DNA from: Gammaproteobacteria bacterium
GTDB lineage: Bacteria; Pseudomonadota; Gammaproteobacteria; Steroidobacterales; Steroidobacteraceae
Length of the DNA stretch: 64,000 bases
Reading direction: 5' to 3'
Assembly (NCBI GenBank): GCA_025358295.1
Contig: JANYJY010000069.1
Coordinates: 97,147-161,146 of the forward strand
The notes beneath the pieces are model-generated. The model saw nothing but the letters and a program-made list of their open reading frames with translations. It made no database searches and was not told the DNA's origin. This document shows, one piece after another, positions 17,968 to 27,531 of the stretch. The stretch's first letter is position 1, and every line of letters begins with the position of its first letter. A program made the translations under genes and the position numbers.

Positions 17968-18291
17968 TCAATATTGCGGAATCCGTGGGTCTACGTCGCG
18001 TGACCAGGCCAGAATGCCGCCGGTCAGGTTGTACACCGACTCGAATCCCCGGGACGACAAGAAACGGGCGACTTCGCCGCTGCGGCCCCCGGATCGACAG
18101 ATGACCACGGTCTCGCGCTTGGGGTCGAGTTCACCGAGGCGATCCGCAATCTGGCCCATGGGAATGTGCAGGAGTTCGGCGGGCACCGGCGCCAGCTGCG
18201 TTTCCCAATCCTCGCGCACGTCCAGCAGCGTCATGTCGGCGCCGCCGGCGCGCCGCTCGAGGAATTCTTGTGCAGTCAGGTTCTTGACCAT
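17968..18291 (-). CDS. Rhodanese-domain protein (single domain)
   Basis: 107 residues forming one rhodanese domain. TLLDVREDWETQLAPVPAELLHIPMG and the active-site loop VVICRSGGRSGEVARFL contain the catalytic Cys in CRSGGRS, typical of GlpE/PspE-type sulfurtransferases. It transfers sulfane sulfur, though the physiological acceptor is unknown. It starts at ATG 18291, which shares one base with the stop of the methyltransferase gene upstream, so the two are coupled. The same trio with tolC occurs in other gammaproteobacteria. Confidence 0.88.
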   Translation of the reverse strand: MVKNLTAQEFLERRAGGADMTLLDVREDWETQLAPVPAELLHIPMGQIADRLGELDPKRETVVICRSGGRSGEVARFLSSRGFESVYNLTGGILAWSRDVDPRIPQY

Positions 18292-18941
18292 CAGAACACG
18301 AACTTTTGCGCCGCAGTGGCGTTGATCAGGGGTTCGATGACGGTTTCGAACAGGCTTTCGCGAATCCATTCGTCGTTGTCCACCCGGCGCACCCGGATGG
18401 CGTCCATCACCGGCGCTTCGCCCACGACCGCGAATAATCGGCCGCCGACGCGCAGCAGGCGCTCGAAGCGCCTGTCATAAACCGGCAATGAGCCGGTGAC
18501 TGCAATGACGTCGTATTCGCCCAAGCTCGCCGCGCTGAATGCATCGCGGATCTCGAATTGCACCTTGGCGTGGGGCACCGCTCGTAAGTTCTCGCGGCTG
18601 GAGGCGATCAGGCCGGCCTGAATGTCGATCGAGTGCGTCGTTGCGCCCAGCAGACTCAAGCAGGCCGACAGATAGCCGGTGCCGCTGCCGATTTCCAGCA
18701 CGCCATCGGTCGGGTTGACGCCGAGCGCCTGTAAAATGCGTCCTTGGATCTTGGGAGGCAGCATGGATTGCCCGAATCCGATGGGAATCGGCGCATCCGC
18801 AAATGCAACCTCGCGATACTCGGCGGGCACGAATGCTTCGCGCGGCACCGCCGACAGAGCATCGAGTACGCGCGGGTCGAGAACTTCCCAGGTGCGGATT
18901 TGCTGATCCACCATCTGTTGTCGAGCGGCCAACGTATCCAT
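18291..18941 (-). CDS. Protein-L-isoaspartate O-methyltransferase family protein
   Basis: A 216-residue SAM-dependent methyltransferase of the PCMT family. AARQQMVDQQIRTWEV and PREAFVPAEYREVAFADAPIPIGFGQSMLPP carry the Pcm N-terminal signature, and VLEIGSGTGYLSACLS is SAM motif I. It differs from true Pcm in parts of the C-terminus and is located next to tolC rather than surE-nlpD. I therefore call it Pcm-like and leave out a gene symbol. Substrate repair of isoaspartyl residues is inferred from the family. Confidence 0.85.
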   Translation of the reverse strand: MDTLAARQQMVDQQIRTWEVLDPRVLDALSAVPREAFVPAEYREVAFADAPIPIGFGQSMLPPKIQGRILQALGVNPTDGVLEIGSGTGYLSACLSLLGATTHSIDIQAGLIASSRENLRAVPHAKVQFEIRDAFSAASLGEYDVIAVTGSLPVYDRRFERLLRVGGRLFAVVGEAPVMDAIRVRRVDNDEWIRESLFETVIEPLINATAAQKFVF

Positions 18942-18998
18942 GAATTCCCAGCCGTTATTTAAGGCCGCTGATTATGGTCAATTTCGACAGGCTATGCC

Positions 18999-21410
18999 AT
19001 GCCTGTGCGCTATTCTTCAGGTGACGATGATTCGCGACGTACCCAGCCCGCGACGGGTTCAAAGATCAAGCGTCGTTTTGACTTGTCGTTATCGAGGTCC
19101 GCGTTGATCTTGTCGTCCATTGTGATCTGGTTTTTGAGTTCGGCCATCCTCGCCGCGGGCTTAGGCATGCTCATTTCCTGGAAACGCCGCCAGGAGCGTG
19201 CAGTCAGTGACCTCTCGGCGCAGCTGTTGGAGCTGACGCGTGAAAACGGCTCTACGGCGCGCATCGCGCTCGAGGGCAAGCCGGAAAACCTGGGCCAGCT
19301 GGGCTCCGCCGTCAACAAACTGCTTGAAAACCTCGAACTGCGCGGCGCCAGGCTGCTGGATCGCGAACAGCTCTTCCAGCGGCTGGTCGAGTCCGTGCAC
19401 GACGCGGTGCTGGTGCACCGCGAGCGCATTCTGTTTGCCAACTCGCGCTTCCTGGCGCTGCTCAACCTGACCGCCCCGGAAGTCGTGGGCCGGCCCCTGT
19501 CGGACTTTGTCGCGCCGGAATATGTTGAGTTGGTTGAAAATAATTTACGTCGCCGGCTGCTGCGCGAGGCGGCGGCCGCGCGTTACGAGGTCGAGCTGGT
19601 GGGCGCTCACGGTCAAGTGACGCGCGTGGAGCTGTCGAGCACCGTCATCGACAGCTCGGGCGAAGCGGCTCTGTTGCTCACGGCCCTCGAGATGTTGCCG
19701 GATTCCGGCACGGCGCCGGTGAGCTCGCGGCCACGCGCCATGGTGACGCTCGATGCCATGGGCGAGAGCGTCATCACCGTCGATGCTGAAGGCCGCATCG
19801 ACTACATCAATCGTGCCGCAGAAGCCCTGCTGAGCCAGCGATTCGACCAGGTCATGGGCAGGATGTTCTCCGAGGTTGCGGCGCTGGTCGACGAAACCGA
19901 TCGCCGCTCCTTGGGCGATCCGGTGCGCAAGGCGTTGAGCACGGGGGGACGCGTGACCATGGGCCGCCGCGCCGTGCTGGTCCCAGGCAATGCCGGTCCC
20001 GAGCGGTCCGTGGAGATCAGCGTCACGCCATTGCGTTTCGACGGCAAGGACATCGTCGGCTTGGTGATCGTATTGCACGACACCAGCGAACTGCGCGGCC
20101 TCACCCGGCAAATGACCTATCAAGCCAGTCACGATGCGCTGACCGGCCTGGTGAATCGGCGTGAATTCGAGCGCCGCCTGCAGGAGGCCATGGACTCGGC
20201 GCAGAGCGTGAACATCGGCCATGCCCTGTGCTACTTGGACCTCGATCGCTTCAAAGTGGTGAACGACACCTGCGGCCATACCGCCGGCGACAATATGCTG
20301 CGCGAGGTTGCTGCCATCATCAAAGATGCGGTCCGGGATTCGGACACGGTCGGACGCATCGGCGGCGATGAATTCGCGCTGCTGCTCGTGGGTTGTCCGC
20401 TGGAAAAGGCCCGCCAGATCGCCGACGACGTGGTGCGCTCGGTCAACGATTACCGCTTCGTCTGGAAGGACAAGATTTTCAACATCGGCGTAAGCATCGG
20501 ACTCGTGGAAATCGGCCGCGACGGCGGCGCCATCGAAGACATGATGAACTCCGCCGATTCGGCCTGCTACGTGGCGAAGAAACAGGGCGGCACGCACGTG
20601 CATGTGTACTCGGCGCGCGAGGAGGCGAGCGCGCGGCACAGCGGTGAGATTCATTGGTTGCAGAAGCTGCAGGGCGCGTTAAAGGACAATAAGTTCGAGC
20701 TTTACTACCAGCCCATCATGCATGCGCGCGCCGACGGACGGCGCGGCCCGGCTCTGGAAGTGTTCGTGCGCCTTGCGGGTGAGAACGGCCAACCAAACAT
20801 TCCGCCTGCGGAATTCATGCGGGCGGCGGAGCGTTACCGCTTGATGCCGCATATCGATCGCTGGGTGGTGCAGACGGTGCTGTCCGCCCTCGGGCGCGGC
20901 GGCATGAAACTTCCTGAAGGGCGCAGCGTCGCGATCAACATCGCGGGACAGACGCTGGGGGATTCGGAGTTCCTGGAATTCGTCGTCGATTGCTTCGATC
21001 ACACCGGAGCGAACCCGGGCGACATTTGCTTCGAGATCACCGAGAATTCGGTGGTGGCGAGCCTGGATCACGCCCAGCGCTTCATCGCCGTGCTGCATGG
21101 CATGGGCTGCGAGTTCGCGCTGGACGATTTCGGCAGCGGCTTGAGCTCGTTCTCGACCTTGCGGACGTTGCCCATGGACTATCTCAAAATCGACGGCTCC
21201 TTCATCAACAACCTCGCCGAAGGCAGCGTCAACAAGGCCATGGTCTCCGCAATGATCGACCTGTCGCGCAGCCTAAATTTCAGGGTGGTCGCGGAACAGG
21301 TGGAGGATCAGGTTTCGCTCGATGCAGTGATCGCCATGGGCATCGACTTCGTACAAGGGTTCATCGTGGGACGGCCGCAGCCGCTGTCCATGGTTCCTAA
21401 CGCCTTATAA
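18999..21410 (+). CDS. Membrane-anchored PAS-GGDEF-EAL cyclic-di-GMP regulator
   Basis: 803 residues: a transmembrane segment (about 33-60), a coiled-coil-like linker, two PAS-like domains (about 120-235 and 245-370), a GGDEF domain with intact RIGGDEFALLL near residue 453, and a C-terminal EAL domain. In the EAL domain the signature is EVFVR near residue 586, keeping the Glu. The other catalytic features are present: NIAGQTL, FEITENSVV, ALDDFGSGLSSF, LKIDGSFI, VAEQVED and VQGFIVG. It may both make and degrade c-di-GMP. It is transcribed away from the pcm-like gene. Confidence 0.92.
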   Translation: MPVRYSSGDDDSRRTQPATGSKIKRRFDLSLSRSALILSSIVIWFLSSAILAAGLGMLISWKRRQERAVSDLSAQLLELTRENGSTARIALEGKPENLGQLGSAVNKLLENLELRGARLLDREQLFQRLVESVHDAVLVHRERILFANSRFLALLNLTAPEVVGRPLSDFVAPEYVELVENNLRRRLLREAAAARYEVELVGAHGQVTRVELSSTVIDSSGEAALLLTALEMLPDSGTAPVSSRPRAMVTLDAMGESVITVDAEGRIDYINRAAEALLSQRFDQVMGRMFSEVAALVDETDRRSLGDPVRKALSTGGRVTMGRRAVLVPGNAGPERSVEISVTPLRFDGKDIVGLVIVLHDTSELRGLTRQMTYQASHDALTGLVNRREFERRLQEAMDSAQSVNIGHALCYLDLDRFKVVNDTCGHTAGDNMLREVAAIIKDAVRDSDTVGRIGGDEFALLLVGCPLEKARQIADDVVRSVNDYRFVWKDKIFNIGVSIGLVEIGRDGGAIEDMMNSADSACYVAKKQGGTHVHVYSAREEASARHSGEIHWLQKLQGALKDNKFELYYQPIMHARADGRRGPALEVFVRLAGENGQPNIPPAEFMRAAERYRLMPHIDRWVVQTVLSALGRGGMKLPEGRSVAINIAGQTLGDSEFLEFVVDCFDHTGANPGDICFEITENSVVASLDHAQRFIAVLHGMGCEFALDDFGSGLSSFSTLRTLPMDYLKIDGSFINNLAEGSVNKAMVSAMIDLSRSLNFRVVAEQVEDQVSLDAVIAMGIDFVQGFIVGRPQPLSMVPNAL

Positions 21411-21495
21411 CCCCCGGGCAGGGTCTCATAACAAAACATGTGGCAATTCCGCCGCGCTTAGGAGGAAAATCCCAGCCTTGCCAACGAGGTGACCT

Positions 21496-22479
21496 ATGCG
21501 CGTTTTTGAGGACAACACGAAGTCTATCGGCCGCACCCCCCTGGTCCGCATCAATCGACTGGATACCAGCAGCGGGGCCACTGTGCTGGCCAAGATCGAG
21601 GGGCGCAATCCGGCCTACTCGGTGAAGTGTCGCATCGGCGCCGCCATGGTGTGGGACGCGGAAGAGCGCGGCATCCTAAAACCCGGCATGTCCATCGTCG
21701 AGGCCACCAGCGGCAACACCGGCATCGCGCTGGCGTATGCCGCCGCCGCACGTGGTTATGGATGCGTCCTGACCATGCCAGAAACCATGAGCATGGAACG
21801 TCGCAAGGTATTGGTCGCACTCGGCGCCAAGCTGTTTTTGACGCCGGGCGCCAAGGGCATGAAAGGGGCGATTGCCAAGGCCGAGGAATTGGCCGCCGCG
21901 GACCCCGGCAAGTACTTGCTGATGAAGCAATTCGAGAATCCCGCCAATCCGGGCATTCACGAAAAAACCACGGGGCCGGAAATCTGGGAGGACACGGACG
22001 GCAAGGTCGATGTGTTCGTCAGCGGCGTGGGCACGGGCGGCACCCTGACCGGCGTGTCCCGTTACATAAAAGGCACGCGCGGCAAGAAGATTCTCACCGT
22101 CGCCGTGGAACCCACCCACTCGCCGGTCATCACACAGACGCTGGCCGGCCAGCCGCTGGCACCGACGCCGCATAAAATCCAGGGCATCGGCGCGGGATTC
22201 ATCCCGAAGAACTTGGACTTGTCGTTGGTCGATCGCGTTGAGCTAGTCAGCAACGACGACTCCATCGCCATGGCGCGCCGTCTCGCCCGCGAGGAAGGAA
22301 TCCTCAGCGGCGTCTCCTCGGGCGCGGCCATGGTCGCGGCGTTGCGTCTGGCGCAGGAGCCCTTGCAGAAGGGCAAGACCATTGTCGTGGTATTGCCGGA
22401 TTCCGGCGAACGCTACCTGACGGGAGCCCTATTCGAGGGCTTGTTCGAAGAGGTCGAGAAAATGCAGGCGGTCGCTTGA
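21496..22479 (+). CDS. cysK: O-acetylserine sulfhydrylase A (cysteine synthase)
   Basis: A 327-residue PLP enzyme making cysteine from O-acetylserine and sulfide. [11 protein letters not shown] holds the PLP lysine (Lys44), and [20 protein letters not shown] and [18 protein letters not shown] bind substrate and phosphate. The sequence is closer to E. coli CysK than CysM across its length. GAGGTGA precedes the ATG. It overlaps the serine acetyltransferase gene by 4 bp, so donor and acceptor enzymes of cysteine synthesis are co-translated and may form the cysteine synthase complex. Confidence 0.95.
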   Translation: MRVFEDNTKSIGRTPLVRINRLDTSSGATVLAKIEGRNPAYSVKCRIGAAMVWDAEERGILKPGMSIVEATSGNTGIALAYAAAARGYGCVLTMPETMSMERRKVLVALGAKLFLTPGAKGMKGAIAKAEELAAADPGKYLLMKQFENPANPGIHEKTTGPEIWEDTDGKVDVFVSGVGTGGTLTGVSRYIKGTRGKKILTVAVEPTHSPVITQTLAGQPLAPTPHKIQGIGAGFIPKNLDLSLVDRVELVSNDDSIAMARRLAREEGILSGVSSGAAMVAALRLAQEPLQKGKTIVVVLPDSGERYLTGALFEGLFEEVEKMQAVA

Positions 22480-23423
22480 ATGTTGCGCTGAACGAGCCGC
22501 TGGAGGAACTGGCGGGCCGTTTCCTCGACAGCTACGCGGGGGACGAGCGCGCGCGCAGGATTTCGCATCGCTACCTGCCGTCGCGCGAGGTCATCGTCGA
22601 GATTTTGGAGGCGGTGCTCGATCTGATGTATCCGGGCTACTTCGGCCGCCGCGATTTGAACAGCGGCAATCTGCGCGCGCATGTGGCGCAATCCTTGGCG
22701 GTGCTCGTTCCGAAGATCGAGCGCGAGATGGAACACTGCCTCTGTTACGGGCGCGAGGCCATGAAAGCCACGGTGGGCGAGTGCGCGCCGCGCGCGCATG
22801 AGTTGGCGCAGATTTTTCTCAAGCGGTTGCCCGAGATTCGCAGCCTACTGATACGCGATGTGCAGGCGGCGTTCGACGGCGACCCCGCGGCAACGAATCT
22901 GGATGAGGTGATCCTCGCCTATCCAGGGGTACTGGCGGTCAGCGTGTACCGCATCGCGCATGCACTGTACGATCTGGGCGTGCCCATGATGGCGCGCATC
23001 ATGACCGAATGGGCGCACTCCAAAACCGGCGCCGACATCCATCCGGGCGCAAATATCGGCGCAGGCTTTTTCATCGATCACGCCACCGGCGTGGTCATCG
23101 GCGAGACCACCGTCATCGGCAACAACGTCAAGTTGTACCAAGGCGTGACCTTGGGCGCGCTTTCGTTTCCACGCGATGCCAGCGGTCAGATCATTCGGGG
23201 CAAAAAACGCCATCCGACCGTCGAGAGCGGGTCGACGCTGTATGCGAATGCAACGGTGCTGGGCGGGCAGACTGTGATCGGCGCCGACAGCGTCATCGGC
23301 GGCTCGGTCTTTCTCACCCGAAGTGTGCCGCCGCGTTCACGTGTGTCGCTCAAGGAACCCGAGTTGCGGGTGGCGACGCGCGACGGCGTCGCCGAACCCG
23401 ACGCCATCTGGTTCGATATTTAG
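22476..23423 (+). CDS. Serine O-acetyltransferase, EpsC type
   Basis: 315 residues: a helical N-terminal domain (about 1-165) and a left-handed beta-helix with hexapeptide repeats. The acetyltransferase signature is [28 protein letters not shown] followed by [12 protein letters not shown]. It acetylates serine for CysK. The long N-terminus and tail are typical of the EpsC subgroup. The only usable start is TTG 22476, overlapping the cysK stop (TTGA). The C-terminal residue is Ile (WFDI), the usual CysK-docking end of serine acetyltransferases. Confidence 0.9.
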   Translation: MNVALNEPLEELAGRFLDSYAGDERARRISHRYLPSREVIVEILEAVLDLMYPGYFGRRDLNSGNLRAHVAQSLAVLVPKIEREMEHCLCYGREAMKATVGECAPRAHELAQIFLKRLPEIRSLLIRDVQAAFDGDPAATNLDEVILAYPGVLAVSVYRIAHALYDLGVPMMARIMTEWAHSKTGADIHPGANIGAGFFIDHATGVVIGETTVIGNNVKLYQGVTLGALSFPRDASGQIIRGKKRHPTVESGSTLYANATVLGGQTVIGADSVIGGSVFLTRSVPPRSRVSLKEPELRVATRDGVAEPDAIWFDI

Positions 23424-25475
23424 CTACATCATTTTGCCGAGGACCGGGACCATCAACAGCGCGACGATGTTGATGATCTTGATCAGCGGGTTGATGGCCG
23501 GACCTGCCGTGTCCTTGTACGGGTCGCCCACGGTATCGCCGGTCACGGCTGCCTTGTGGGCATCGGAACCCTTGCCGCCGAAGTGACCTTCCTCGATGTA
23601 CTTCTTGGCATTGTCCCAGGCGCCGCCGCCCGTGGTCATGGAGATCGCGACGAACAGTCCCGTCACGATGGTGCCGATCAACAGGCCACCCAGCGCCTGC
23701 ACGCCCGCGCCGGGCCCCATCAAGAAATTCACCACGAACACCAGCACGATGGGCACGAGAATCGGTAGCAGCGACGGCACGATCATTTCCTTGATCGCGG
23801 CCTTGGTGAGCATGTCCACGGCGCGGGAATAGTCGGGCTTCGCCGTTCCTTCCATGATGCCCTTGATCTCGCGGAACTGACGCCGCACCTCATTAACCAC
23901 CGCACCCGCAGCCCGGCCGACGGCTTCCATGGCCATGGCGGCGAACAGATAGGGGACCAGGCCGCCGATGAACAAGCCGATGATTACGGCGGGATTCGAC
24001 AGATCGAAGCTCGTGGGGTGCCCCAGCACCTCGCCCAGCTTGTGGGTGTAATCGGCAAACAACACCAACGCCGCAAGGCCTGCGGAGCCGATGGCATAGC
24101 CCTTGGTGACGGCCTTGGTGGTGTTGCCGACCGCATCCAGCGGGTCGGTAACGTCGCGAACCTTCTTGTCCAGGCCGGCCATTTCGGCGATGCCGCCGGC
24201 GTTGTCGGTAATCGGACCGTAGGCATCGAGAGCGACGATCACGCCGGTCATCGACAACATGGCCGTCGCGGCGATGGCGATGCCGTACAAGCCCGCCAGT
24301 TGGAACGAGGCCCAAATGCTCAAGACGACGGCCAGCACCGGCAGCGCGCAGGCCTTCATCGAGACGCCGAGGCCGGCGATGATGTTGGTGGCGTGGCCGG
24401 TTTGCGATGCCGCTGCGACGTGCTGAACGGGTTTGTACTCGGTGGCCGTGTAGTACTCGGTGATCACGATCATGGCCGCGGTGAGCGCCAGCCCGACCAG
24501 GGTACACAGCCACATGGACATGGCGTGTTCGCCCATTATGCGCTGGCAGACGAAATAAAAGGCGACGGCCGAGAGCGCGCCGGAGACGATCACGCCCTTG
24601 TACAGCGCATTCATGATCTTGCCGCCTTCGCGCGTGGACACGAAGAAGGTCCCGATGATGGAGGAGACGATGGAAATCGCACCGAGCACGAGCGGAAACA
24701 ACACGGCGCGCTCGCCCATGTCCACCATCACCAAGCCGCCCAGCAACATCGTGGCGACCAGGGTGACGGCGTAGGTTTCGAACAGGTCGGCCGCCATGCC
24801 GGCGCAGTCGCCCACGTTGTCGCCGACATTGTCGGCAATGACCGCCGGATTGCGCGGGTCATCTTCGGGGATGCCGGCTTCAACCTTGCCGACCAGGTCG
24901 GCGCCCACATCGGCGCCCTTGGTAAAAATGCCGCCGCCGAGACGCGCAAAAATCGAGATCAGTGAGCCGCCGAAGGCGAGGCCAACCAGCGAACGCAATG
25001 CGGCCGCGGGGTCGCCGAGAAGGCGCAACATGGCGAGGTAGTAGCCGGCAACGCCGAGAAGTCCCAGGCCGACCACCAGCATGCCGGTGATGGCGCCGCC
25101 GCGGAACGCCACTTTGAGCGCGGCGTTAATCCCCGAATGCGCCGCCTGGGCGGTGCGCACATTGGCCCGAACCGAGATGAACATGCCGATATAACCGGCC
25201 AGACCCGAGAGAATGGCGCCCACCGCGAAAGCACCGGCGGAGGGCCAGTCCAGCAAGAACCCCAGGGCGAAGAACAGGATGACGCCGACCACGGCGATGG
25301 TCGTGTACTGCCGGTTCAAATAGGCTTTGGCGCCGGCCTGAATGGCTGCAGCGATTTCCTGCATACGGTCATTGCCGGCGGGCTGCGCCAGAATCCAGCG
25401 CACTGAAATCAGGCCGTAAATGATTGCAACAACACCTGCGGCAATTGCCAGCCATAGCGCACAGTCAAGGGTCAT
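23424..25475 (-). CDS. hppA: Membrane-bound proton-translocating pyrophosphatase
   Basis: 683 residues with about 16 membrane helices. It couples PPi hydrolysis to proton pumping across the inner membrane. The catalytic loop has [22 protein letters not shown] then [36 protein letters not shown] carries Lys and Thr at the positions that mark K+-independent H+-PPases; K+-dependent ones have Ala there. GGAG lies before the ATG. The gene is downstream of the PPi-type phosphofructokinase on the same strand, 69 bp away. Its stop abuts the stop of the serine acetyltransferase. Confidence 0.96.
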   Translation of the reverse strand: MTLDCALWLAIAAGVVAIIYGLISVRWILAQPAGNDRMQEIAAAIQAGAKAYLNRQYTTIAVVGVILFFALGFLLDWPSAGAFAVGAILSGLAGYIGMFISVRANVRTAQAAHSGINAALKVAFRGGAITGMLVVGLGLLGVAGYYLAMLRLLGDPAAALRSLVGLAFGGSLISIFARLGGGIFTKGADVGADLVGKVEAGIPEDDPRNPAVIADNVGDNVGDCAGMAADLFETYAVTLVATMLLGGLVMVDMGERAVLFPLVLGAISIVSSIIGTFFVSTREGGKIMNALYKGVIVSGALSAVAFYFVCQRIMGEHAMSMWLCTLVGLALTAAMIVITEYYTATEYKPVQHVAAASQTGHATNIIAGLGVSMKACALPVLAVVLSIWASFQLAGLYGIAIAATAMLSMTGVIVALDAYGPITDNAGGIAEMAGLDKKVRDVTDPLDAVGNTTKAVTKGYAIGSAGLAALVLFADYTHKLGEVLGHPTSFDLSNPAVIIGLFIGGLVPYLFAAMAMEAVGRAAGAVVNEVRRQFREIKGIMEGTAKPDYSRAVDMLTKAAIKEMIVPSLLPILVPIVLVFVVNFLMGPGAGVQALGGLLIGTIVTGLFVAISMTTGGGAWDNAKKYIEEGHFGGKGSDAHKAAVTGDTVGDPYKDTAGPAINPLIKIINIVALLMVPVLGKMM

Positions 25476-25544
25476 GAGGCGATCTCCGGTAAGGGCTTAT
25501 GTTATTGAAAAATATAATTTTATAGCGCAAAAAAAGCGGCGGGA

Positions 25545-26801
25545 CTATACCACAAACGGAGTGCGCAGGCGTTTGACAACGCTGACACCCTTGAGCGTGA
25601 CATAACTCGGTAGGCCGCGCACATAGGGGGGGTAGGATTCCCCGCCGATGAGTGGCTGCAGGTAGTTGCGACACGCGGCCGTGATGCCGAATCCGTCAGC
25701 CGTGATAAAGCTGCGGGGCAGCTTCTTTTCCTTGTTGGCGACCTGGCTCAATGGCGCTTCGCCGATGCTCCAGCGATAGGGCTTTGCCGATTTGCGGATG
25801 ATGATAGGCATCACCGCGTTCCTGCCTTTCAAGGCAAGCTCCACCGCCGCCTTGCCGACGGCGTAGGCCTGTTCCACATCCACTTTCGACGCAATATGAC
25901 GCGCCGAGCGCTGCAAGTAGTCCGCGACGGCCCAATGGAATTTATAGCCGAACGCTGCCTGGGTCATTTGCGCGACCACCGGTCCCACGCCGCCAAGCTG
26001 CGCATGGCCGAAAGCGTCCTTGGTGCCGGCTTCGGCGAGAAATTTTCCGTCGGGACCGCGCACGCCTTCGGACACGACCACGACGCAGTAGCCAGATTTT
26101 TCAACAGCGGATTTCACTTTCGCCAGGAAGCGCTCGCGATCGAAGGTGATCTCGGGAAACAAGATGACATGCGGCGCATCGCCGGCTTTCTCGCCGGCGA
26201 GTCCGCCCGCCGCGGCCATCCAGCCGGCGTGCCGTCCCATGACTTCGAGCACGAATACCTTGGTCGACGTGCGCGCCATCGAGGCCACATCCAGGCCGGC
26301 CTCGCGCGTGGACACGGCGATGTATTTGGCCGCCGAACCGAATCCAGGGCAGCAATCGGTGATGGGCAGGTCGTTATCGACGGTCTTGGGAATCCCGACG
26401 CAGGTGATGGGATACGCCATCTGCACGGCAATTTCTGACACCTTTTGAGCGGTGTCCATGGAATCATTGCCGCCGTTGTAAAAGAAATAGCCGATATCAT
26501 GGGCGCGGAATATGTCGATCAGCCTTGCATACTGCGCACGATTCTTGTCGATTCCGGCCAGTTTGTAGCGCGCGGAACCGAAGGCGCCGCCCGGCGTGTG
26601 GCGCAGCGCGCTGATCGCCGCCCGGCTTTCCTTGCTGGTGTCGATCATGTCCTCGGTCAGGGCGCCGATGATGCCGTGGCGGCCGGCATAGACTTTGCCA
26701 ATCCTGTCCCGATGCCGTCGTGCCGTTTCAATCACGCCGCAGGCGGACGCATTGATGACCGCAGTGACTCCGCCCGATTGTGCATAGAACGCGTTCTGCA
26801 T
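25545..26801 (-). CDS. pfp: Pyrophosphate-type 6-phosphofructokinase
   Basis: 418 residues. The start MQNAFYAQSGGVTAVINAS and FYNGGNDSMDTAQK replace the GGDGS of ATP enzymes with GGND, and GIPKTVDNDLPITD has the Lys of PPi-type enzymes. VMGRHAGWMAA and VSEGVRGPDG bind fructose 6-phosphate. It interconverts fructose 6-phosphate and the 1,6-bisphosphate using PPi, reversibly. The ATG at 26801 follows a GGGGGTG Shine-Dalgarno. hppA lies downstream, a pairing also reported in Methylococcus, where both genes are cotranscribed. Confidence 0.92.
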   Translation of the reverse strand: MQNAFYAQSGGVTAVINASACGVIETARRHRDRIGKVYAGRHGIIGALTEDMIDTSKESRAAISALRHTPGGAFGSARYKLAGIDKNRAQYARLIDIFRAHDIGYFFYNGGNDSMDTAQKVSEIAVQMAYPITCVGIPKTVDNDLPITDCCPGFGSAAKYIAVSTREAGLDVASMARTSTKVFVLEVMGRHAGWMAAAGGLAGEKAGDAPHVILFPEITFDRERFLAKVKSAVEKSGYCVVVVSEGVRGPDGKFLAEAGTKDAFGHAQLGGVGPVVAQMTQAAFGYKFHWAVADYLQRSARHIASKVDVEQAYAVGKAAVELALKGRNAVMPIIIRKSAKPYRWSIGEAPLSQVANKEKKLPRSFITADGFGITAACRNYLQPLIGGESYPPYVRGLPSYVTLKGVSVVKRLRTPFVV

Positions 26802-26904
26802 GACACCCCCTGCGAGACAAGGCGCGCAGAATAGCCGATCGGCCGGGGTTTGACGACCGCTGCTGCCAAAGGTACGGTAGCGCGGTTTCAACACCTAGAG
26901 AATC

Positions 26905-27531
26905 ATGCGAATAGTCCTATTGGGAGCGCCCGGGTCCGGCAAGGGCACGCAGTCACAGCGGCTGGTCAAAGCCTATGGAATCCCGCAAATATCCACCGGC
27001 GACCTGCTGCGGGAAGCGGTAGCCAAGGGCACCGAACTGGGCTTGCGCGCCAAGGCCGCCATGGACGCGGGCAAGCTGGTGGACGATGCCACCGTGCTCG
27101 GCATGATCCGTGAACGCATCGGCAAATCGGACGCCGCCACGGGTTTCATCCTGGATGGGTTCCCGCGCAATATCCCCCAGGCCGAAGCGCTGGAGAAAAT
27201 GCTGGCCTCGCTCGGCACGCCGCTCCAGGCGGTGGTCCTCATGAACCTTGATTTGGGCATATTGTTCAAGCGCTTGACCGGCCGCCGAATCTGCCAGGAG
27301 TGCGGCCAGGTTTTCAATATCTACACCTCGCCGCCGCCCGAGGGCAAACATAAGCTCACGCAGCGTCCCGACGACAAGGAAGAGGTCATCGGCAAGCGCT
27401 TGGAAGTCTACGAAGCGCAGACCAAGCCGTTGATCAAGTACTACGAGGCCGCGGGCTTGCTGCGAAGCGTGGACGCGGATGCCGACGTGGATACGGTATT
27501 CAAGAGCATCGAGCGGGCCGTCAGCCAATAG
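26905..27531 (+). CDS. adk: Adenylate kinase
   Basis: 208 residues, interconverting ATP + AMP and 2 ADP in the cytosol. MRIVLLGAPGSGKGTQSQ is the P-loop, FILDGFPRN the AMP-binding segment, and RRICQECGQVFN begins the LID. The LID carries only a Cys-x2-Cys pair, and the matching second pair is replaced (RPDD), so zinc binding is doubtful. It is transcribed divergently from pfp with 103 bp between. Its stop overlaps the convergent rnd by 11 bp. Confidence 0.97.
   Translation: MRIVLLGAPGSGKGTQSQRLVKAYGIPQISTGDLLREAVAKGTELGLRAKAAMDAGKLVDDATVLGMIRERIGKSDAATGFILDGFPRNIPQAEALEKMLASLGTPLQAVVLMNLDLGILFKRLTGRRICQECGQVFNIYTSPPPEGKHKLTQRPDDKEEVIGKRLEVYEAQTKPLIKYYEAAGLLRSVDADADVDTVFKSIERAVSQ

Noticed and set aside
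21411..21495. Possible riboswitch upstream of cysK
   Set aside because: The 85 bp gap holds only a short leader with a normal Shine-Dalgarno; I found no SAM or other aptamer signature.
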